Below are positions 26,275-34,082 of a stretch of 64,000 bases of DNA, piece by piece; position 1 is the stretch's first letter; each line of letters begins with the position of its first letter. The stretch is from NCBI GenBank assembly GCA_021791495.1, contig JAJYWN010000014.1, forward strand, positions 1-64,000, read 5' to 3'. The stretch comes from Bacillota bacterium (GTDB taxonomy: Bacteria; Bacillota; Sulfobacillia; JAJYWN01). Made by a program: the position numbers and the translations under genes. Below the pieces are notes generated by a model. It was not told the DNA's origin and did no database searches. It saw nothing but the letters and a program-made list of their open reading frames with translations.

Positions 26275-27731
26275 ACGGCCAGTTGGTGGATAGCGTTGAT
26301 CAGGCCTTGGAGGAGCGAATGAAGGATGCGGTGGAGGCGTGGGCCGCCGCCGGAACCCTCGACAGGCTGCGGGCTGCCCGGCTGGCCCAGATCGTCCGCC
26401 GTCGCGCCCGCCGCGAGAGGGCTGCGCTCTTTGGGAAGCGTTTCGCCATCGGGGTTACGGCCGCGGTGGCGTCGGTGGCCTTGGTCTTAGTCCTCTCGCC
26501 GGCCGCCCGCACCTGGGCCGCCGAAAAAGCACGGAGCGTGCCCATTATCGGGCGCTTCATCCAGGGCAAGGTCGAGGTCGAAAAGGGCTGGGGCTGGGCA
26601 GAGGAACACCACATGTTCCAGGAAGTCGTGGCGTCACACACCGACAAGGGGTTGACCTTGCGCGTCCACCGCGTGCTGGCCGACCCGACCGCCACCTTCG
26701 TTTTCTACACGGTGGAAGGGGCGGACGGAAAGGCAGCCGGGGTAGCGACGGAGAGCGGAACCGGGACTGGAGCCACGGTTCAAGGGCCGGTGCGGATTGA
26801 CAACGATGCGTCGAGGTTCAACGGGCGCCGCTTCATCGGTTCCTGGACGTCGGAGGAAGAGGTCTTGGATGGAGTGCTGGTCGGCTACGCCGAGTTCGGG
26901 GGCCTGACCGGTAGCCCCACGGGCACGCTGAAATTGGCCGTGCGCTACATCGGCGGAATCGTCGGGAACTGGGATGTGTCTTTCCCGGTGACCCAGACCG
27001 CCCTTGGCTCCCTGACCAGGACCATTCCGGTCGGAGAAAGCGTCCCGGTCCCTGGAGGGACGTTCACGGTGGCAGAATTGACCTTGTCGCCGGTGCAGAC
27101 CACGGTCAAGGCTCATTTCGAGAGCGGGCCGTCGGGGGAGCACCGCGAACCACTGACGGTCGGCCTCGGCTCATCGGCGGCGAACGGACTCACGTGGCTG
27201 CGGTCACGCAGTTCGGAGGCCAAGGGCAGCGCCGGTTCCATGGACTACGTCTACCAGTTCGACCGGCTGGACCAAGTGCCGTCCAGCCTGACCCTGGTCG
27301 TGAACGGCCCGGTGTATGTGGCGGACGAAGTGAGGATCCCCCTGACCGCGGCCAGCAACCAGGGCCAGTCCGGTGACCCGGCCCGCGCGGGCGCGCCGGC
27401 CCCCAAGGTTCAAGGACTGACCGTGACCGCCGACGGTACAGTGACAGCCACCATGGTGACTCCAGCCTCCAAGCAGTTTTGGGGGGCGGCTGCCCCCGAA
27501 GACTGGAAGCTGATGGACGATGCCGGGGATACGCACACCGGCACCATCATCGACAGCCACCTGGTGGAGTTGGGAAAGGAGGCGGGTGCCAAAAACCTGG
27601 AACTCCACACCACGGTGCGCTGGACCATCTTGCCGGGTCGCCGGGCGGTGGCCTTGGTAAGCCCAGGATACTGGGCGCTCAAGAATGCCCTGGGACAGTT
27701 GGAGATCGCCATCCCCTCCGGCCAGAGATAG
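26271..27731 (+). CDS. DUF4179-type membrane anti-sigma factor
   Basis: The 486-aa protein has a cytoplasmic N-terminal part of about 60 residues, one membrane helix (IGVTAAVASVALVLVLSP), then a large external beta-rich region beginning with IIGRFIQGKVEVEKGWGW, the usual DUF4179 entry, and ending in a DUF5643-like segment. Proteins of this type sit with ECF sigma factors and hold them inactive until an envelope signal is sensed. The ATGA overlap with the sigma gene supports that pairing. The regulon cannot be read from the window. Confidence 0.85.
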   Translation: MNGQLVDSVDQALEERMKDAVEAWAAAGTLDRLRAARLAQIVRRRARRERAALFGKRFAIGVTAAVASVALVLVLSPAARTWAAEKARSVPIIGRFIQGKVEVEKGWGWAEEHHMFQEVVASHTDKGLTLRVHRVLADPTATFVFYTVEGADGKAAGVATESGTGTGATVQGPVRIDNDASRFNGRRFIGSWTSEEEVLDGVLVGYAEFGGLTGSPTGTLKLAVRYIGGIVGNWDVSFPVTQTALGSLTRTIPVGESVPVPGGTFTVAELTLSPVQTTVKAHFESGPSGEHREPLTVGLGSSAANGLTWLRSRSSEAKGSAGSMDYVYQFDRLDQVPSSLTLVVNGPVYVADEVRIPLTAASNQGQSGDPARAGAPAPKVQGLTVTADGTVTATMVTPASKQFWGAAAPEDWKLMDDAGDTHTGTIIDSHLVELGKEAGAKNLELHTTVRWTILPGRRAVALVSPGYWALKNALGQLEIAIPSGQR

Positions 27732-27742
27732 AGCGAGACGAA

Positions 27743-27777
27743 AGAGAAGCGGCCAACCTCCTATTGGCCGCTTCTCT
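27743..27777. terminator. Bidirectional hairpin terminator shared by the anti-sigma and MFS genes
   Basis: A perfect 14-bp stem (27743-27756 with 27764-27777) with a 7-nt loop. The stop codon of the reverse MFS gene (27761-27763) lies in the loop, so the last codons of that gene form one arm. It separates two convergent genes. Confidence 0.75.
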
Positions 27778-29065
27778 CCACTCGAGCAGCCTGTTTGGCC
27801 ACGGCCGCGGCCGCGCCCGCCCCTCTCCCCCACTGTTTGGGCACATAGGACGCGAGGCCCGGGATACCGAAGCCCGCCAGCCCCACCGCCGCGCAAGACA
27901 GCCCAGCCCAAGTGAACACCGGAAGTAGCCCGAGCCAGTCTGAAAGCGGCCCCGCCAGCGCCAGACCCAGAGGCATCAGCCCAGACCCCATGGCCATGCG
28001 GGCCGCGAACACCCGCCCGCGGACCTGGTCGGGGACCTCCGTCTGCCAGATGGACTGGCCGGCCACTCCGATCATAATCATCAGGAAGCCGGCCGCCGCG
28101 ATGGCTATGACGTAGGCTATGGGAGTCGGGATTAGCCCAAAGGCGGCCACGGCGAGGCCGATGGCGACGGTGAAAAGAATGACCGATAGGCCAGCACGCG
28201 TGACCAGCCTGGGGAAACTGGCCAGCAATAGCGATCCGCCCAAGATCCCGGCCGACTGCGCCGACCCCAATACCCCGAAGAACTGCGGCCCGGCATGCAA
28301 CACCTGTGTGACGAGGAGGGCGATGAGGGCGTTGGCCGGGGAGACAGCGAGGTTGATCATGGCGTTGAAGATCAGCATGGGAAAGAGCAGGCGGTGCTTG
28401 AAGATGAAAGCGAACCCGGTACCCGCCTCACGCCACACGCTCATCCTCTGACGGTCGGCGCCGCGCGGCGAGGGGAAGTTCACGGTGAACAGCGAGAACG
28501 AGGCCACGAAAAAGGATATGGCGTCAAGGAAGACGGCCATCCCGACACCGGTAGCCCCGATGATGATGCCGGCCAAGGCCGGTGCCAGGATGCCGATGGC
28601 ACTCTGGGCGCTCTGCATCAAGGAGTTGGCCCTGACCAACTGGTTGGCCCCCACCATCACGGGGACCGAAGCCTGGAAGGACGGTTCGTGGAAGGCGGCG
28701 ATGGCCGAGAGAATGGCGGCCGCCGTGATAATCAGGGCGAAAGAGAAGACCCCGCGCCAATATAGCAGGGCCGCGCCCAGGGTTACCAGGCCGGCCGTGA
28801 AATCGGCCAGCGCCATGAGCACCCGCCGGTCGTAGCGGTCGACGAGGACCCCCGTCATCGGGCCCAAGACAATCCGGGGCAAGGCAGTGGCCAACGCCGT
28901 CACCGACATGGCCGCACCGCTGCCCGTCTCCTTGACCACCCACCAGAGCAGGGCCATGCCGAACAGGTTATTCCCCAGCCCCGAAATGGATTGACCGACC
29001 CAGACGATGAGGAAAGTGCGGTTGCGGAGGACCGGCAAACTCGAAGGAGAGGCTGTCGTTTCCAT
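27761..29065 (-). CDS. Major facilitator superfamily exporter (MFS_3/EntS-like)
   Basis: From ATG 29065 (AGAGGTG upstream) the protein is 434 aa with about twelve hydrophobic helices. The VLVDRYDRRVLMALAD loop between helices 2 and 3 is the MFS motif A, and QTEVPDQVRGRVFAARMAMGS is a motif of the MFS_3 branch that includes EntS and macrolide exporters. It should export a small molecule using the proton gradient; the substrate is unknown. It faces the anti-sigma gene and diverges from the NitT-type operon. Confidence 0.86.
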   Translation of the reverse strand: METTASPSSLPVLRNRTFLIVWVGQSISGLGNNLFGMALLWWVVKETGSGAAMSVTALATALPRIVLGPMTGVLVDRYDRRVLMALADFTAGLVTLGAALLYWRGVFSFALIITAAAILSAIAAFHEPSFQASVPVMVGANQLVRANSLMQSAQSAIGILAPALAGIIIGATGVGMAVFLDAISFFVASFSLFTVNFPSPRGADRQRMSVWREAGTGFAFIFKHRLLFPMLIFNAMINLAVSPANALIALLVTQVLHAGPQFFGVLGSAQSAGILGGSLLLASFPRLVTRAGLSVILFTVAIGLAVAAFGLIPTPIAYVIAIAAAGFLMIMIGVAGQSIWQTEVPDQVRGRVFAARMAMGSGLMPLGLALAGPLSDWLGLLPVFTWAGLSCAAVGLAGFGIPGLASYVPKQWGRGAGAAAAVAKQAARVERSGQ

Positions 29066-29375
29066 TCGTTCACCTCTGGCCATGGTCGTGAGACCGAGAG
29101 TGGTTCTATACGGATGTGTACGGTTCTTCCGAAATCTGGTTCAAGTTATAGGTCAAGATTCCGACTCGCCGCCGTAAGACCTTCCATCCGGCCGCAGATG
29201 CAAAGGCGGAAAGGAAGTCCTCAACCAATTCAGGGAAAAAACTTGCGCCTTGGGCAGGAATTCCAAAGCCGACCCCCTAATCCTGTTGTCTAGTGGACTG
29301 ACCACTGGGATACCAGAACTCTTACACACTAGCTGACTAGCTGTGTCTGGTCCCACAGTTCAGGGAGGTATCGGA
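29066..29375. other. Divergent control region between the MFS gene and the transporter/AOR cluster
   Basis: No gene is seen here. It is less GC-rich than its surroundings. It contains a putative promoter and palindrome (29286-29314) and, further down, reiterated CTAGCTGA units (29329-29343) that form AGCT-GACT-AGCT. Confidence 0.5.
29286..29314 (+). promoter_or_regulatory. Putative promoter with a FadR/GntR-like palindrome in its spacer
   Basis: TTGTCT (29286-29291), a 17-base spacer, and GATACC (29309-29314) make a weak promoter. The spacer contains AGTGGACTGACCACT (29292-29306), a 5-5-5 palindrome close to the FadR-class TGGTnnnACCA pattern. A very similar site lies at 40776-40790. Either GntR regulator in the window could bind it. 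Confidence 0.45.
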
Positions 29376-30194
29376 ATGCCTCAACTGTCCGCACCGACGG
29401 AGACTCAGGGGAAGATCACTGTCGATAGCATCCGTAAGACCTTCATCAAGAGGAGTGGAAAAACCACCGAAAGAGTGGAGGCCCTTAGGGACGTTACCTT
29501 CACCGTGAGAAAGAACGAATTCATGACAGTCGTCGGACCCAGTGGCTGTGGAAAGACCACCCTCCTGCGGATCATTGACGGCCTTATCGCTCCGGACAGT
29601 GGTGCGGTCTTGGTGGATGGAAGTCCCGTCTATGGTCCCGGCCCGGAGCGCGGAGTGGTCTTCCAGAGTTTCGGCCTCATGCCCTGGAAGACCGTCCTCG
29701 ATAACGTCCTGTTCGCACTGGAGCTTCGCAAACCTGAGGAAAAGGCTACACATGCTGATACGGCCCGCCACTTCATCGAGATGGTGGGGCTGAAAGGATT
29801 CGAAAGGCATTACCCACACGAACTGTCCGGAGGGATGCAGCAGCGAGTGGGCCTGGCCAGGGCCCTGTCCATCAATCCCGACATTCTGCTCATGGACGAG
29901 CCTTTCAGCGCCATCGATGCTCAGACCCGTGAAATCCTTCAGGAAGAGCTGTTGAAGATCTGGGAAGCCAACAAGAAGACCGTCGTCTTCATCACTCACA
30001 GCATCGACGAAGCCGTCTACCTCTCCGACCGCATCTGCATCCTGCAGCCACGCCCGGGAACAGTCAAGACAATCATCGAGAACGACCTGCCCCACCCTCG
30101 CTGGACCTTCCCTGTCCGGAAAGAACCCCGCTTTGGGGAACTCCGCGAACAGGTGTGGTCTACCGTGCGCTCGCTGATGGTCCCTGAAGTCTAG
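29376..30194 (+). CDS. NitT/TauT/SsuB-type ABC transporter ATPase
   Basis: From ATG 29376 (GGGAGG 7 bases upstream) the protein is 272 aa. Walker [10 protein letters not shown], signature [15 protein letters not shown], Walker [13 protein letters not shown] and H-loop [11 protein letters not shown] place it in the nitrate/sulfonate/aliphatic-acid importer ATPase family. It powers the two permeases encoded at 30217 and 32186. First gene of the transporter/AOR cluster. Confidence 0.92.
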   Translation: MPQLSAPTETQGKITVDSIRKTFIKRSGKTTERVEALRDVTFTVRKNEFMTVVGPSGCGKTTLLRIIDGLIAPDSGAVLVDGSPVYGPGPERGVVFQSFGLMPWKTVLDNVLFALELRKPEEKATHADTARHFIEMVGLKGFERHYPHELSGGMQQRVGLARALSINPDILLMDEPFSAIDAQTREILQEELLKIWEANKKTVVFITHSIDEAVYLSDRICILQPRPGTVKTIIENDLPHPRWTFPVRKEPRFGELREQVWSTVRSLMVPEV

Positions 30195-30216
30195 CGGTCC
30201 GAGGGAGGTTCAGGTC

Positions 30217-30984
30217 TTGGCCGAAACCCATGACGGTACTAAGAACAGAGGTCTTCTGCGGCTGGCCACCCTGGCAGCCGTTCTGATAGTCGCAGAGGTA
30301 GCCGGGCGCCGCACCAATCCAATCATCTTCGTACCTCCGTCCGCCATGCTCAAGGCTTTCCTGAGACTGCTCACAGATGGGGAACTCCCGGCGGCTCTCT
30401 GGTTCAGCTTCCGCACCCTGGTCCTAGGCTTCATCTTGGGAGCCATCCCAGGAACCGGTCTGGGCATGGCCATGGGCCGTTACCGCATCATGGAGCGCAT
30501 TTTCGAACCATACGTCAACGCTCTCTACGCCACACCCCTAGTGGCCTTAACGCCCTTGGTCGTCGTCTGGTTTGGACCGGGACTCCTTGGAAAGGTCCTA
30601 TTCGTGGCCTTATGGGTCGTCTTCCCAGTCCTGGTGAACACCTACGTCGGTACGCGCGACGCCGACCGGTCCCTTCTCGAAGTCGGGCGCGCCTTCGGAG
30701 CTTCCGAGCAACAGATACTGAAACACATCGTCTGGCCTTACGTCATTCCATACGTAGTCTCCGGGTTGCGGCTGGCCGTGGGCCGGGCTATCGTCGGCAT
30801 GGTGGTGGCCGAAATGTCATTGCGCCTAAGCGGCTTGGGCGGCCTTCTGATGGTGTATGGCGCCAGCTTCTCGACAGATGTCGTGTTCGCCCTTGTCCTC
30901 ATTCTTCTAGCGTTCGGTGCAGGCCTCACCGAACTGGTTAGAATGGCGGAACGCAAAGTAGCACCTTGGAAATGGGGGGGGTGA
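30217..30984 (+). CDS. NitT/TauT-type ABC transporter permease 1 (SsuC-like)
   Basis: The 255-aa protein has about six hydrophobic helices and the binding-protein-dependent permease loop EVGRAFGASEQQILKHIVWP (EAA motif). It is a paralogue of the permease at 32186: both share NALYA-P-VAL-PLV-VWFG and an LGGLL/MGGLI segment. Two different permeases in one system suggest a heterodimeric channel. Start is TTG 30217 behind GGGAGG. Confidence 0.9.
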   Translation: MAETHDGTKNRGLLRLATLAAVLIVAEVAGRRTNPIIFVPPSAMLKAFLRLLTDGELPAALWFSFRTLVLGFILGAIPGTGLGMAMGRYRIMERIFEPYVNALYATPLVALTPLVVVWFGPGLLGKVLFVALWVVFPVLVNTYVGTRDADRSLLEVGRAFGASEQQILKHIVWPYVIPYVVSGLRLAVGRAIVGMVVAEMSLRLSGLGGLLMVYGASFSTDVVFALVLILLAFGAGLTELVRMAERKVAPWKWGG

Positions 30985-31081
30985 GGCATCGGACCGGTAG
31001 CATGCAAGGATCCGCAAGCAGCGATGCCCTGATGGTTAGGTGCGTAGTGATCCCAATAGCACGGAAGAGGGGTAGAGCCGG

Positions 31082-32065
31082 ATGAAGCGTACTGTAAGGT
31101 TTCTGATCGTCGGCCTCGTCCTTGCCGCTTTGTTCCTCACCGGTGGCTGCGGTAAGCCTGCACAGACAGCCCCGAAGAAGATCACCTTTACCGTGGAAGC
31201 AGGGAACGCAACCAAGACCACGTTCTACAAGATGACGAAGATTCTGCAGACCAAGGGGTACATAGTAGATATCGCCTTCACGGGTGGTGGCAACGAGGCC
31301 AGCCAGTTCATTCTGTCGGGTAAGGCCGATGTGGCTGTAAATGATACCGACGAACTGCTTCTCATGGTAGCTCAGAATGCTGATGTGAAAGCCTTTATGA
31401 GCAATGCCGCACGTGTTGACTATGTGCTAGTTGGAAAGCCCGAATACAAGACCGTGGCAGACCTGAAAGGTAAAACCATCGGAATGTCGGGGCCCGCCGG
31501 GTTCGACGCCATGATGGGCCGGATCGCATTCCAGAAGGCTGGCCTGGATCCCAAGTCGGGCAACTGGGTGGTCATCGGTGGGAGCCCCGACCGTATGAAA
31601 GCCCTCGAAGCAGGCAAGATCGATGCGGCGGTTATCTTCCTGAGTCATTACCTCCAGATGGTTGACAAGGGCTCGAAGAACCACAAGATCGCCGACATGG
31701 CGAAAGTGGCTCCCGATGTTTTGAAGAACGTCTACTATGCTAAGTCTGATTGGCTGAAGAAGAACCCGCAGATCGCCAAGGATATCGTTGCCGCCCAGTT
31801 GGAGGCGAACAAATGGTTCGCCGACAATAAGGCCTCCTGGGTCGAACTGGCTCTGGAATGGGTCAAGGGTGGCACTCGCCCGGCCATGGAAGCCCTTTAT
31901 GACGCCCTGAAGGCTCAGGATATGTTCCCGGCCGACGGTGCGTTCACAAAGAAAGGCGGCGAGACCATGGTGAGCATGATGGTCGATTCTGGCGACCTGA
32001 AGTCCGCCATCTCCGCCGACAAGTTCATGGATTTCACTGCCTATGACGCGGTGACCAAGAAGTAA
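31082..32065 (+). CDS. NMT1/SsuA-like substrate-binding lipoprotein
   Basis: The 327-aa protein has a signal peptide with lipobox LTGGC and the periplasmic-binding type 2 fold of the NMT1/SsuA group: VADLKGKTIGMSGPAGFDAM, VIGGSPDRMKALEAGKIDAAV and KKNPQIAKDIVAAQLEA. This group binds taurine, alkanesulfonates, nitrate, phthalate or pyrimidine precursors. It lies between the two permease genes, which is unusual, and is followed by a 19-bp hairpin. Confidence 0.9.
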   Translation: MKRTVRFLIVGLVLAALFLTGGCGKPAQTAPKKITFTVEAGNATKTTFYKMTKILQTKGYIVDIAFTGGGNEASQFILSGKADVAVNDTDELLLMVAQNADVKAFMSNAARVDYVLVGKPEYKTVADLKGKTIGMSGPAGFDAMMGRIAFQKAGLDPKSGNWVVIGGSPDRMKALEAGKIDAAVIFLSHYLQMVDKGSKNHKIADMAKVAPDVLKNVYYAKSDWLKKNPQIAKDIVAAQLEANKWFADNKASWVELALEWVKGGTRPAMEALYDALKAQDMFPADGAFTKKGGETMVSMMVDSGDLKSAISADKFMDFTAYDAVTKK

Positions 32066-32083
32066 TCCCGCTGCACGCCTCCC

Positions 32084-32135
32084 GGACCACCCCACACCGC
32101 CGCAGGTCCCTCTCCCCGGCGGTGTGGGGTGGTCC
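32084..32135 (+). terminator. Perfect 19-bp hairpin after the binding-protein gene
   Basis: Stem 32084-32102 with 32117-32135, 14-nt loop, no T-run beyond TCCTAC. It lies within the cluster and probably sets a high ratio of binding protein to downstream products. Confidence 0.7.
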
Positions 32136-32185
32136 TACGGGCCGGCGGAGTAGCACTCAGTGACGGTCTTGATGGAGGTAGGAGA

Positions 32186-32977
32186 GTGACGACACGGGTG
32201 ACACAGAAATCCTCACCTTGGTGGGCGGCTCCAAACGGCATAGAGATCGCTTCCATCGTGGTCTTCCTGGCCGCCTGGGAGCTGCTGGGAAAGATGTTCA
32301 ACCCTGTTCTGTTCGCCCCGCCTTCGAGGGTGCTTCTTTCCTATCCAGACCTGGTGGCCTCGGGCGAACTGGGCAGCGCCATTCGTACTACCTTGGTGGC
32401 CATGTTCGTGGGATACGTAGGCGCAGCGGTGGTGGGCATCCTTTTCGGTCTGCTGTGGGGGCGATCTCCTTTCATCCAGGACGTCATTGAACCTTTCATC
32501 AACGCGCTCTATGCCATTCCCAGAGTGGCCTTGGTGCCCTTGGTGATCGTGTGGTTCGGAATTGGCTTCGCCGGCAGGGTTTTCATCGTGTTCTATGGCA
32601 CGGTGTTTGACGTGATGATCAACACCTGCACGGGCGTGCGCTACACCGAGAAAGCCCTCCTGGAGGTTGGGCGGTCCTTCGGAGCCACCGAACGACAGCT
32701 GTTCCGGCATATCATCCTGCCCTACTCCGTTCCCTACGTCATGGCAGGGTTACGGCTGGGTATCGGGCGGGCGTTGGTCGGCGTGATCGTGGCGGAGATG
32801 TTCCTGCAGATGACCGGTATGGGCGGTCTCATCCTGACTTTCGGTGAGACCTACCGTATCGCGTCGATGCTGTCCGTAGTCGTGCTACTATCAGGCCTGG
32901 GGGTCCTGCTGACTTGGGTGGTTAAGAAGGCCGAAAGAATGGCCGCTCCTTGGAAGACTTTCAACACTCAGAGCTAG
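32186..32977 (+). CDS. NitT/TauT-type ABC transporter permease 2 (SsuC-like)
   Basis: From GTG 32186, behind GGAGGTAGGAG, the protein is 263 aa with six hydrophobic helices and the EAA loop EVGRSFGATERQLFRHIILP. It is clearly homologous to the first permease but far from identical, so it is not a recent duplicate. A longer frame to 32129 runs into the hairpin and is not supported. It is followed by the GntR regulator gene after about 60 bases. Confidence 0.9.
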   Translation: MTTRVTQKSSPWWAAPNGIEIASIVVFLAAWELLGKMFNPVLFAPPSRVLLSYPDLVASGELGSAIRTTLVAMFVGYVGAAVVGILFGLLWGRSPFIQDVIEPFINALYAIPRVALVPLVIVWFGIGFAGRVFIVFYGTVFDVMINTCTGVRYTEKALLEVGRSFGATERQLFRHIILPYSVPYVMAGLRLGIGRALVGVIVAEMFLQMTGMGGLILTFGETYRIASMLSVVVLLSGLGVLLTWVVKKAERMAAPWKTFNTQS

Positions 32978-33039
32978 CGTGCGCGGCCGCAGGTCAGAGA
33001 CGTAGGATGGGCGAATAGAGCCGTCAATCCACGGGGGAA

Positions 33040-33753
33040 GTGGTGGTCGAAATGAGCTTCCAGCTGATCCAATCTGATAAGATTTACCGCAAGATTGTTG
33101 CCCAGATAGAGCACTCCCTTAAGAACGGCCAGCTTTCCCCAGGTGACCGTCTCCCGTCCGAACGAGAGCTCGCCAGCGTTTTCGGCGTCAGCCGTGCCTC
33201 GGTCCGGCAAGCCATGGCGGTGCTGGAGGCCAACCGTGTCGTGGAGACCAAGCATGGACAGGGTACCTTCATCCGGGAGGGGTCGGGTAACAGCCTCATG
33301 GAAGCGCTGGCCAAGATGCTCTACCGGGATGAAGGCGACCCTCTCGAAATCGTGGAGGCGCGCAAGGTGACCGAGGGCGCCTTGGCCGCCTTTGCCGCGG
33401 AGAGAGCCACTCCTCAGGACATTGAGGATATGCGGCGCATCGTAGACATGATCCCAGCCCGCATTCAGGCTGGCCAGGAACACAGCGACCTCACGGTTCA
33501 TTTCCATCAGTTGATCGCCAAGGCGGCACGGAACTCGGCCCTAGCCTCCCTCCTCGACCAGATGCTCGCCATGATGAATAGCCAGTTATGGCGGAAGGTC
33601 AAGTACGCGAACATCATCTCTTCGGGCAGAGCTCAGAGGTACCATGAGGCGCACATCCGTATCCTCAACGCCATCGCTTCAAAGGACGGCGAAGGGGCCC
33701 GGAAGGCCATGTTGGATCACCTTGACGAGATCGAGCGGGATTTGGTGAGCTGA
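33040..33753 (+). CDS. FadR-subfamily GntR transcriptional regulator 1
   Basis: The 237-aa protein has the winged-helix segment LPSERELASVFGVSRASVRQAM and GQGTFIREG, followed by an all-helical FCD ligand domain with the metal-type residues DLTVHFHQLIAKAARN and HEAHIRILNAI. FCD regulators sense carboxylic acids. Being inside the cluster, it probably controls the transporter/AOR genes in response to their substrate. The start may be GTG 33040, GTG 33043 or ATG 33052. Confidence 0.88.
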   Translation: MVVEMSFQLIQSDKIYRKIVAQIEHSLKNGQLSPGDRLPSERELASVFGVSRASVRQAMAVLEANRVVETKHGQGTFIREGSGNSLMEALAKMLYRDEGDPLEIVEARKVTEGALAAFAAERATPQDIEDMRRIVDMIPARIQAGQEHSDLTVHFHQLIAKAARNSALASLLDQMLAMMNSQLWRKVKYANIISSGRAQRYHEAHIRILNAIASKDGEGARKAMLDHLDEIERDLVS

Positions 33754-33757
33754 CCTC

Positions 33758-34066
33758 ATGGCCCGCTCGCCATCATCTTTCTCAGTTGATCTCAGTGTTT
33801 TTGTACCTTACGTTCCAAACCTCCAAGGGAGCACCATGACCCTGGAGTTGCCCGGCGGATCCACCATCGGGCAATTGGTCCAAGAACTTGCCCGGGCATA
33901 TTCCTTGCCGGCCTCATCGCCACTACTCCGGGAATCCATCCCTGGCCAGTGGAGGCCTTACCGGTTCACCCTTAACGGCAGACTGCTAACCTACGACGAA
34001 GACTTGGGCACCCCTCTGGCCGAAGGAGATGCAGTGACCATTTTCATGCCCATGGTGGGCGGATAG
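33758..34066 (+). CDS. MoaD/ThiS-like ubiquitin-fold protein with C-terminal Gly-Gly
   Basis: The 102-aa protein has the beta-grasp pattern of MoaD (VDLSVFVPYV, LPGGSTIGQLVQELA, LNGRLLTYDEDLGTPLAEGD) and ends in VTIFMPMVGG. The terminal Gly-Gly is the group adenylated and thiocarboxylated in MoaD and ThiS. MoaD-like genes are often found beside tungsten aldehyde oxidoreductases, and here it lies 16 bases ahead of AOR 2, suggesting a dedicated sulfur carrier for the pterin cofactor or for the enzyme. It starts 4 bases after the regulator stop. Confidence 0.85.
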   Translation: MARSPSSFSVDLSVFVPYVPNLQGSTMTLELPGGSTIGQLVQELARAYSLPASSPLLRESIPGQWRPYRFTLNGRLLTYDEDLGTPLAEGDAVTIFMPMVGG

Positions 34067-34082
34067 AAGCGGAGGTCAAAGT

